DNA from: Cyanobacteria bacterium UBA8156
GTDB taxonomy: Bacteria; Cyanobacteriota; Cyanobacteriia; Pseudanabaenales; Pseudanabaenaceae
Assembly: GCA_003456125.1 (NCBI GenBank)
Contig: DMPD01000060.1
Location: 1 to 7,335, forward strand
Reading direction: 5' to 3'
Length of the DNA stretch: 7,335 bases
The notes beneath the pieces are model-generated. The model saw only the letters and a list, made by a program, of their open reading frames with translations, did not search any database and had not been told where the DNA came from. Position numbers and translations under genes: made by a program. Below, piece after piece: positions 1-5,567 of this stretch (its first letter is position 1; every line of letters starts with the position of its first letter).

Positions 1-78
1 TTTGCGCCCCCAAAAGGTGGGGGGGCTCCTCCTTCCCCCCGGGGTCGCAATGGGCCCTGGGGGGCCGGGGGGGGGGGG
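1..78. other. G/C-homopolymer contig end, probably low-quality sequence
   Basis: Only 17 of these 78 bases are A or T, and there is a run of 12 G at 67-78. Frame 1 translates to a Gly/Pro-rich stretch unlike any S66 protein. Frame 3 gives RW at 15-20 and QWALG at 48-62, which resembles the segment expected just before SLHGPVL in LD-carboxypeptidases, but in a different frame from the rest of the gene. This pattern suggests base errors and indels in homopolymers at a contig end. It is not a biological low-complexity domain as far as I can judge. Confidence 0.6.
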
Positions 79-603
79 AGCCTGCACGGCCCGGTGTTGA
101 AGGATTTGCCCAGCCAGCCCCCCGCAGTGATAGAAGCGGTGTTTGGTTGGTTGCAGGGCTCCCTGCCGGCCATGACCCTGCAAGGCCAGGGACTGAGAGG
201 AGGAGTCGTCAGCGGTTGGTTGTTGCCCGGAAACTTGACCGTGGCCACCCATTTACTGGGCACACCGTATTGCCCGTCCCTCCAGGGGGCCATTTTGGCA
301 TTGGAAGATGTCAACGAGTTGCCCTACCAAGTCGATCGCCTGTTGACCCACTGGCGATTGAGTGGGGCTTGGGCCGGGATCCGGGGCATTGCCTTGGGTC
401 GCTTTGCCGCCGAGGCCCCCACCCAGCCCAGTTTGACTTGGGAGGAGGTTTGGGGCGATCGCCTCGGGGATTTGGGGGTGCCGGTGGTGACGGATTTGCC
501 CTTTGGCCATGGGGGCCTCAACCTGCCTTTGCCGGTGGGAGCTATGGCCAGCCTCGACGGCAACCAAGGCACTTTGGCGGTGCGATCGCCTCTGGTATGC
601 TGA
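1..603 (+). CDS. LD-carboxypeptidase (peptidase family S66), 5'-truncated
   Basis: This is the C-terminal part of a murein LD-carboxypeptidase. The family cleaves the terminal D-Ala from the L,D-tetrapeptide of peptidoglycan during cell-wall recycling, using a Ser-Glu-His triad. Reliable homology begins at SLHGPVL (79-99), a conserved segment just after the nucleophile region. Next come a GGVVSGWLLPGNL segment, LEDVNE with the presumed catalytic Glu (codon 304-306) followed by PYQVDRLL, and FGHGGLN with the presumed catalytic His (codon 508-510). The gene ends at TGA 601-603. The frame is open back to base 1, but residues encoded by 1-78 do not resemble the family. The nucleophile Ser motif is therefore absent, either off the contig or corrupted. 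The GTG at 94 lies inside the conserved HGPVL segment and is not a genuine start. The next gene follows after 22 nt. The family call is fairly firm; the substrate is inferred from the family. Confidence 0.85.
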   Translation, partial: FAPPKGGGAPPSPRGRNGPWGAGGGGSLHGPVLKDLPSQPPAVIEAVFGWLQGSLPAMTLQGQGLRGGVVSGWLLPGNLTVATHLLGTPYCPSLQGAILALEDVNELPYQVDRLLTHWRLSGAWAGIRGIALGRFAAEAPTQPSLTWEEVWGDRLGDLGVPVVTDLPFGHGGLNLPLPVGAMASLDGNQGTLAVRSPLVC

Positions 604-625
604 CTGCAGGATATTGGGGGTTGTG

Positions 626-1690
626 GTGGAAAGCGGGGCCATTCCCTACGTCTTTGCCTTTGGGACAGCGGCGGTTACGGTTTGGTTGGTGACACCGGGA
701 GTGCGCTACCTGGCGTTGCGGGTAGGCCTGACCGATCGCCCCAATGAGCGCAAGCTGCACACGGTGCCGGTGCCCCGAATTGGCGGGGTGTCTATTTTTT
801 GTGGCTATCTGTACTCCTTGCTGATGGTGTGGGGTGCCGGCTGGTTTGGCGTGTTGTCCCCGGCCAAAGAGTACGAGGTGTGGGGAGTCACCATCGGCGG
901 CTTGGTGTTTTTTATGATTGGCCTGGCGGATGACCTCTTTGATTTGCCGGCCCTGGGTCGCCTGCTGGCGCAACTGATCGCCGCCGGTGCGGCTTGGCGG
1001 GTGGGGGTGCGCATCGAGTTTATTGCCCTGCCCTTTGTGGGACTGGTGTCCTTTCCGCCGGCCCTGAGCTTGCCCATCACCGCCATTTGGTTGGCCGGCA
1101 CCGCCAACGCCATTAACTGGATCGACGGTTTGGACGGTCTGGCCGCCGGTGTCTCGGCGATCGCCGCCGCCGCAATCCTGATTGCCAGCCTCTTTGCCCA
1201 ACGACCCGAAGCGGCCCTCATTGCCGCCGCCTTGGCAGGGGGATGTTTGGGATTTCTCCGGTACAATTTCAAATTGCGAGAATCCGCAGATATTTTTATG
1301 GGAGATGGTGGTGCCTATTGTCTGGGGTTTACCTTGGCGGGGGTCAGCACCATTGGCTTAACCAAAAGCACCGCCGTGGCGGCCGTGGTGTTGCCCTATT
1401 TGATTTTGGCGGTGCCGATTTTGGACGGGTGCAACGTCATTTTGCAGCGCGTGCGGCAGGGGAAATCGCCGTTTCACCCCGATCGCGGTCATTTGCACCA
1501 CCGGTTGTTGCAGGCGGGGTTGTCGAAGCGGGGGACGGTGCTCTTCATTTACACCTTGACCTTGTGGGTGGGGGCATTGGCCCTTGCCTTTTCGGGGATG
1601 CCAGCGGGGGGTACCTATGCCGCCATCAGCACCGGGTTGCTGGGGTGGGCGTTGTGGCAGTTGTGGGGGCGACGGGGCGATCGCCCCTGA
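626..1690 (+). CDS. WecA/MraY-family undecaprenyl-phosphate sugar-1-phosphate transferase (glycosyltransferase 4)
   Basis: This integral membrane enzyme of about 354 residues transfers a sugar-1-phosphate (GlcNAc-1-P in WecA/Rfe/TagO) from a UDP-sugar to undecaprenyl phosphate, starting a lipid-linked glycan. It carries the family motifs in order: DRPNERKLHT with PVPRIGG (residues ~37-54), the catalytic metal-binding DDLFD (102-106), NAINWIDGLDGL (161-172), ADIFMGDGG (221-229), and the cytoplasmic loop HPDRGHLHHRLL (284-295). The HLHH form points to the WecA/TagO branch rather than MraY proper. About ten hydrophobic segments separate these loops, and the length is normal. Upstream in-frame codons overlap the carboxypeptidase gene, so I chose GTG 626, which has GGGGG at 616-620 as a weak Shine-Dalgarno; GTG 623 is a close alternative. 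The stop is TGA 1688-1690, just after a HIP1 site. It probably acts in surface polysaccharide or O-antigen synthesis; the exact sugar cannot be read from the sequence. Confidence 0.9.
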   Translation: MESGAIPYVFAFGTAAVTVWLVTPGVRYLALRVGLTDRPNERKLHTVPVPRIGGVSIFCGYLYSLLMVWGAGWFGVLSPAKEYEVWGVTIGGLVFFMIGLADDLFDLPALGRLLAQLIAAGAAWRVGVRIEFIALPFVGLVSFPPALSLPITAIWLAGTANAINWIDGLDGLAAGVSAIAAAAILIASLFAQRPEAALIAAALAGGCLGFLRYNFKLRESADIFMGDGGAYCLGFTLAGVSTIGLTKSTAVAAVVLPYLILAVPILDGCNVILQRVRQGKSPFHPDRGHLHHRLLQAGLSKRGTVLFIYTLTLWVGALALAFSGMPAGGTYAAISTGLLGWALWQLWGRRGDRP

Positions 1691-1742
1691 AAAAGCCAAA
1701 GCGGGTGCTACCGTAAAGCAAGCCCTTTATTTTGGTGAAAAC

Positions 1743-2609
1743 ATGAGCGAGTGTGTCGTCACCCGGCGGGCGGAATTTTCGGCCAGCCATCGCTATTGGT
1801 TGCCGGCCCTGTCCGATGATGAGAACGCTCGGCGGTTTGGCCCCTGCGCCAAATTTCCCGGCCACGGGCACAACTACGTTTTGTACGTTTCGATGGTCGG
1901 TCAAATCGACGACTACGGCATGGTGCTCAACCTCAGCGAGGTAAAGCAAACCATTGCCCGCGAAGTCATTTCCGACTTGAATTTTAGCTATTTGAATACG
2001 GCTTGGCCGGAGTTTCAAGAAACCCTGCCCACCACCGAAAACATCGCGCGGGTGATTTGGCAGCGGTTGGCTCCCCATCTGCCGTTGGTCAACATTCAAT
2101 TGTACGAACATCCCAAACTCTGGGCCGATTATCAAGGAAACGGTATGCACGCTTGTCTCACGATTGGTACGCATTTTTCGGCCGCCCATCGCTTGGCTCT
2201 GGCCCGTTTGTCCCAAGAAGAAAACACCGCCATTTACGGCAAGTGTGCCCGCCCCAACGGTCACGGTCACAACTACCATTTGGAAGTCACCGTCAGCGGT
2301 GAAATGGATGCCCAAACCGGGGCGATTGTGGATTTGGATGCCCTGCTGGCTGCCATTAACCACCACGTCATTGAGCCGATGGATCACACGTTTTTGAACA
2401 AGGACATCCCCTTCTTTGCCGAGGTGGTGCCCACGGCCGAAAACATTGCCGCCTACATTCAAGCCTGTTTGACTTTGCCGGTGCGGACTTTGGGGGTAGA
2501 ACTCCACCGCATTAAGCTCTACGAAAGCCCGAACAATTCCTGCGAGGTGTATGGCCCCAGCTTGCAACCGATCGCCGCGTTGGCGGATCGGGTGGCGGTG
2601 TCGGTCTGA
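1743..2609 (+). CDS. Tandem two-domain 6-pyruvoyl-tetrahydropterin synthase / 6-carboxytetrahydropterin synthase family protein
   Basis: This 288-residue protein contains two copies of the PTPS/QueD fold (residues ~5-130 and ~136-275). PTPS makes 6-pyruvoyl-tetrahydropterin from dihydroneopterin triphosphate; QueD makes 6-carboxytetrahydropterin for queuosine. Both halves keep the zinc ligands (H16, H41, H43 and H149, H174, H176), a catalytic-type Cys in CX5HGH (C35, C168), and a pterin-binding Glu (E122, E261). As I recall the family classification, CX5HGH marks the biopterin-type PTPS-II and CX3HGH marks QueD, so pterin synthesis is favoured. The catalytic Asp-His pair is present only in the C-terminal half (D214-H215 in MDHTFLN). 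The matching N-terminal segment is LNFSYLN (N80-F81). PTENIA-type motifs occur in both halves. ATG 1743 was chosen because family similarity starts there; GGTGA at 1734-1738 is a weak ribosome site. In cyanobacteria such enzymes feed pteridine glycoside (cyanopterin) synthesis. The next gene begins 4 nt after the stop. Confidence 0.9.
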   Translation: MSECVVTRRAEFSASHRYWLPALSDDENARRFGPCAKFPGHGHNYVLYVSMVGQIDDYGMVLNLSEVKQTIAREVISDLNFSYLNTAWPEFQETLPTTENIARVIWQRLAPHLPLVNIQLYEHPKLWADYQGNGMHACLTIGTHFSAAHRLALARLSQEENTAIYGKCARPNGHGHNYHLEVTVSGEMDAQTGAIVDLDALLAAINHHVIEPMDHTFLNKDIPFFAEVVPTAENIAAYIQACLTLPVRTLGVELHRIKLYESPNNSCEVYGPSLQPIAALADRVAVSV

Positions 2610-2613
2610 GGCT

Positions 2614-3816
2614 GTGCATGGGGATTGGCTCCAAAGAGCCCTGCAAGACGACGCCTATATCCGCTGGGTAACCGGAGTGCAGCTCTGGGAGCGGATGACC
2701 GCGGCGGTGGCGCAATTGGCGACTTTGGAGCCTACCGGTTTGATGTTAGCCAGTCATCCCCAGGTCCTGCCGTTTTTGGGCCCCGCTTGGGAAGTGTGGG
2801 TGGTGGACGATGGTTCAGCCCCGTTGGTGCCCCGCCGTCCCCGCCAACCGGTGCTTCAAGGGTTACGCGGGACGGTCAACGGGCACTTTTGCCTGTGTTT
2901 GATGGCTGGCTTGGGGTTGTTGTTGGTCAGCGACGGCGAGCAACTGGGTTTGGGTTGGCATGCCACCACCCTCCTCTGCGCGATCGACGCTTTGCGCAAC
3001 CATGTGTCGCTGCCGGTGCCGTTGCCCGAGCGGCTACGTCGGGCCGTGCCGGAAACCCCCGATCCGAGCAAATTATCGGATTGGTGGGCCGTACTGGCGA
3101 TGACCCCTCCCCCGGCCATCACCGTTCCTCCCCTTGCGGAAACCGCCATGGTGTGCTCGCTGGCCCACGAAGTGAAAACCCCCCTGGCCACCATTCAAAC
3201 CCTGACCCGCTCTTTGCGGCAACGTTCCGATTTGCCCCCGGTGGTGCAACACCGCTTGGCGGCGATTGAAGCGGAGTGTCGCGAACAAATCGAGCGGTTT
3301 GCCTTAATTTTTGCGGCGGCTTGTCCCCTGCCGGATACCCTACCCCTCATGCCGCTATCCCTCGGGGAACTCTTGCAAGCGATGTGGCCCGATTGGTTGC
3401 AACGGGGCCACCGCCGGGCGATCGCCTTGATCTTGGATGTGCCTAAGGATTTACCGCCCTGCACCAGCCACCCCGACCGCCTGCAATCGTTGTTGGGGGG
3501 GCTGCTCGATCGCCTCATTCGCAGTTTGCCACCGGGCAGTACCGTCCTTTTGCAGGTGCGGGAAGCCGGCGCCTATCTCAAGCTCCAGTTTCGGGTGCAA
3601 CGGGTTGGGGCCGCAGCCGAGTTGGTGCAAGCGGTGGGGCAATGGTTGGTATGGCAACCGGAGACCGGCACCGTGGCCCTCAGTTTGGCGGCGGCCAACA
3701 CCCTGCTGCAGTCTTTGGGTGCCCGTCTGAGCGTGCGTTTGGCGGCTTCCCCCTACGACGATGAAGTGTTGGCGGTCTTTTTGCCTCGCTTTTCGCCCGA
3801 CCCTGCAATCGGGTAA
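2614..3816 (+). CDS. Histidine-kinase-like signalling protein with degenerate ATP-binding domain
   Basis: This soluble protein of about 400 residues has no clear membrane segment or signal peptide. Residues ~20-160 form an unassigned N-terminal region with GAF-like hydrophobic patterning and two nearby cysteines (C93, C95), presumably sensory. A HisKA-type dimerisation helix follows, with the H-box LAHEVKTPL (phospho-acceptor H185) and a second helix to ~233. The C-terminal region (~248-392) aligns loosely with a HATPase_c domain: HPDRLQSLL, then GLLDRLI where the N-box NLLxNAI should be, and a final LAVFLPRF strand. It lacks the N-box asparagines, has no recognisable DxGxG, and the G2 box is reduced to ETGTVALSLA. 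Autokinase activity is therefore doubtful. GTG 2614 is chosen as start: GAGG at 2608-2611 precedes it closely, and earlier in-frame codons overlap the pterin synthase gene. The response-regulator gene downstream is the obvious partner. The H-box assignment is solid; the function is inferred. Confidence 0.72.
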   Translation: MHGDWLQRALQDDAYIRWVTGVQLWERMTAAVAQLATLEPTGLMLASHPQVLPFLGPAWEVWVVDDGSAPLVPRRPRQPVLQGLRGTVNGHFCLCLMAGLGLLLVSDGEQLGLGWHATTLLCAIDALRNHVSLPVPLPERLRRAVPETPDPSKLSDWWAVLAMTPPPAITVPPLAETAMVCSLAHEVKTPLATIQTLTRSLRQRSDLPPVVQHRLAAIEAECREQIERFALIFAAACPLPDTLPLMPLSLGELLQAMWPDWLQRGHRRAIALILDVPKDLPPCTSHPDRLQSLLGGLLDRLIRSLPPGSTVLLQVREAGAYLKLQFRVQRVGAAAELVQAVGQWLVWQPETGTVALSLAAANTLLQSLGARLSVRLAASPYDDEVLAVFLPRFSPDPAIG

Positions 3817-3914
3817 AATTGGAAGCATCATGGAGTCGGAACCAGGGGGACATTCCTCCAGGGTATTGTTTGAAAAAAGTAGTTTTTGGAAACAAACTGG
3901 GGGAGCTTCCGTCC
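3817..3914 (+). promoter_or_regulatory. Leader between the kinase-like gene and the EAL response regulator
   Basis: This ~98-nt gap is visibly richer in A/T than the flanking genes. It can form two small hairpins: GGGGGA (3845-3850) with TCCTCC (3854-3859, one G-U pair, 3-nt loop), and GTTTG (3868-3872) with CAAAC (3893-3897), enclosing AAAAA/TTTTT around a short loop. A strong GGGGGAG ribosome site follows at 3899-3905. The frame is open through the gap from TTG 3819 and from TTG 3870, so part of it could be coding, but the translation has no receiver-domain resemblance. The sequence TAAAAT (3814-3819) resembles a -10 box but lacks a good -35. A regulatory role is only a suggestion. Confidence 0.3.
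3899..3905 (+). promoter_or_regulatory. Ribosome binding site supporting the TTG 3915 start
   Basis: GGGGGAG lies 9 nt before TTG 3915 and is among the best Shine-Dalgarno matches in the window. The start it serves gives MLPVSILVIED, the usual beginning of a receiver domain. The competing TTG 3870 has AGGG at 3860-3863 and would add 15 residues with no family resemblance. Confidence 0.5.
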
Positions 3915-5567
3915 TTGCTGCCGGTATCCATTTTGGTCATTGAAGATTCCAGTGTCTTGCGCGAAGAGATTGGCGATATCTTGCGGCTGGAAGGGTATGA
4001 GGTCTGGGAAGCGGAAAACGGACGGGTGGGGTTGGAGCTAGCCAAGCTGCGACACCCCAACATGATCCTGTGCGATGTGGTGATGCCGGAAATGGACGGC
4101 CTCAGCTTGCTGCGGGCCGTGCGCCAATATCCAGAAACGGAAACCATCCCGCTGATCTTTTTGACCGCGCAGGCGGACAAACGGGACATCCGGCGGGGGA
4201 TGGAGTTGGGGGCCGATGATTACCTAACGAAGCCTTTTACCGCTGGCGAGTTGTTGGGGGCCGTGCGGGCCCGGTTGCAAAAGCAACTGCGGCTAGTGGC
4301 TCATCGCCGTCCAATCGTGCCCACCGATGCCATACCGTACGATCCGGTAACGGGTTTGCCCAATGCCCAAGCCCTGGAGTCTTCCCTGGCAACAGCGATC
4401 GCCCAGACGGGGGTCGGCCTCGCTGTGGTGGATTTTGGAAATTTTGATGCTCTGGGCGGCGCTCTGGGCAGTGATGTGGAGCAGCGTCTGTTGCCGCAGA
4501 TTGCGCAGCGGTTGCGGGCGGGGCTGCCGGAGAGTACGTTGGTCGCGCGCACCCGGGACTCCGAATTTGCGCTGTTGGTGCCGGGCAGCCCGGTGGATAA
4601 CCTGGAGGTGGTGGCCCGGGCCTGCCTGCGGTTACTGACCGCCGCTTTCTCCCTCAACGGTCGCGATGTGGTTTTGCACGGCCATATCGGCTTGGCGGTG
4701 GCCCCCCACCACGCTTCCCGACCGGAGGAGTTGCTGCGGTGCGCTCGGTTGGCGGTGCAGGCGGCCCGGCAAGAAGGTCGCAATACCGTTTGTTGGTTTT
4801 CGACGGCGCTGCAAGCCCGGACAACCGAGTTGGTCGAGTTTGATGGGGAATTGTACCGGGCGATCGCCCAAAACGAATTGTTGCTTTACTTTCAGCCAAT
4901 TGTGCGTCTGTCTACGGGCCGCTGCGAATCCTTTGAAGCGTTGGTGCGGTGGCAGCATCCGACCCAAGGTTTGCTTTCCCCGAACCGTTTCATTCCCGCT
5001 GCCGAAAATTCTGGTGCGATTCTGGCTTTGACCGAATGGGTGTTGGCCCGGGCGGTTCTCAGTGCCCGCCGTTCGCCGGTGCCCATTGCCGTCAACCTGT
5101 CCAGCTACGACTGTCAGCGCGAAGGGATGGTCGAAATCGTGACCAAGTTGCTGCACGATCGACAGGTGTCCCCCCAATCCCTCCAGGTGGAAATTACGGA
5201 AAGTGCGATCATCAAACAGTTGGAAACCACCATGGCCAATCTTCAGCAGTTGCGAAACCTGGGCGTGCGGGTGGCGATCGACGATTTTGGGACGGGGTAT
5301 TCTTCGCTGAGTTACCTCAAGTATTTGCCGGTGGACAAGCTTAAAATCGATCGCTCTTTTGTGAAGGATTTGGAAGTAGATAGCAACGATACAGCGATTT
5401 TGCCGGCCATCCTGGAGATGGCCCGCCGTCTCTCGTTGGAGACCATCGCCGAAGGGGTGGAAACCGAAGAGCAAGAGGCGTTTTTGCAGGAACACCGCTG
5501 CGATTGTGCCCAGGGATACCTATACAGCCCCCCCCTCCCTTTGGATTCGGCGGTACGGTTGTTGTAA
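3915..5567 (+). CDS. Response regulator: receiver, degenerate GGDEF, EAL (c-di-GMP phosphodiesterase)
   Basis: This cytoplasmic protein of about 550 residues has three domains. The receiver (~4-122) keeps the acidic pair E10-D11, phospho-acceptor D54 in CDVVMPEMDG, T84 and K106 (TKPF). A GGDEF domain (~143-295) begins with DPVTGLPN, but its signature is RDSEF (214-218), so cyclase activity should be lost. The EAL domain (~309-550) is complete: EAL (341-343), N394 in VNLSS, E426 in EITES, DDFGTG (456-461), K477 in LKID, E513 in AEGVE, and Q533 in QGY. It should hydrolyse c-di-GMP to pGpG, with phosphorylation of D54 as the likely switch. The start is uncertain: TTG 3915 fits the receiver boundary and the ribosome site; TTG 3870 and TTG 3819 are alternatives. 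The kinase-like gene upstream is the likely partner. The stop TAA overlaps the ATG of menD. In cyanobacteria such proteins affect motility, phototaxis and sessility; the role here is unknown. Confidence 0.92.
   Translation: MLPVSILVIEDSSVLREEIGDILRLEGYEVWEAENGRVGLELAKLRHPNMILCDVVMPEMDGLSLLRAVRQYPETETIPLIFLTAQADKRDIRRGMELGADDYLTKPFTAGELLGAVRARLQKQLRLVAHRRPIVPTDAIPYDPVTGLPNAQALESSLATAIAQTGVGLAVVDFGNFDALGGALGSDVEQRLLPQIAQRLRAGLPESTLVARTRDSEFALLVPGSPVDNLEVVARACLRLLTAAFSLNGRDVVLHGHIGLAVAPHHASRPEELLRCARLAVQAARQEGRNTVCWFSTALQARTTELVEFDGELYRAIAQNELLLYFQPIVRLSTGRCESFEALVRWQHPTQGLLSPNRFIPAAENSGAILALTEWVLARAVLSARRSPVPIAVNLSSYDCQREGMVEIVTKLLHDRQVSPQSLQVEITESAIIKQLETTMANLQQLRNLGVRVAIDDFGTGYSSLSYLKYLPVDKLKIDRSFVKDLEVDSNDTAILPAILEMARRLSLETIAEGVETEEQEAFLQEHRCDCAQGYLYSPPLPLDSAVRLL

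Noticed and set aside
67..78. Run of 12 G as a slippage-type phase-variation tract
   Set aside because: It sits at the contig edge in a stretch full of other homopolymers and out of keeping with the gene's family, so error is more likely than a contingency locus.
503..625. ATG 503 as the start of the WecA-family gene
   Set aside because: It would overlap the carboxypeptidase gene by about 100 bases, and the extra residues look like an out-of-frame translation; family similarity begins near residue 8 of the GTG 626 version.
1584..1742. In-frame ATG 1584 as the start of the pterin synthase
   Set aside because: It overlaps the end of the WecA-family gene, and the first ~53 residues are not PTPS-like; ATG 1743 begins right at the domain.
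1691..1742. Possible promoter or terminator between the WecA-family and pterin synthase genes
   Set aside because: The 52 bases show no stem followed by T residues and no paired -35/-10 hexamers that I could defend.
1626..2567. Long minus-strand open frame (313 codons) opposite the pterin synthase gene
   Set aside because: Its translation has no recognisable motif, and it lies opposite a gene with clear catalytic motifs. Long antisense frames are common in GC-rich DNA.
3814..3819. TAAAAT as a -10 promoter element for the response regulator
   Set aside because: It overlaps the stop codon of the previous gene, and no TTGACA-like hexamer lies at 16-18 nt upstream; too weak to call a promoter.
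4632..5495. Minus-strand open frame (287 codons) opposite the EAL domain
   Set aside because: It is a shadow of the intact EAL coding frame, with no domain signature and no plausible ribosome site context.
5504..5566. In-frame ATG 5504 as the start of menD
   Set aside because: The extra 21 residues are an out-of-frame reading of the conserved QGY end of the EAL domain, and MenD homology begins at ATG 5567.
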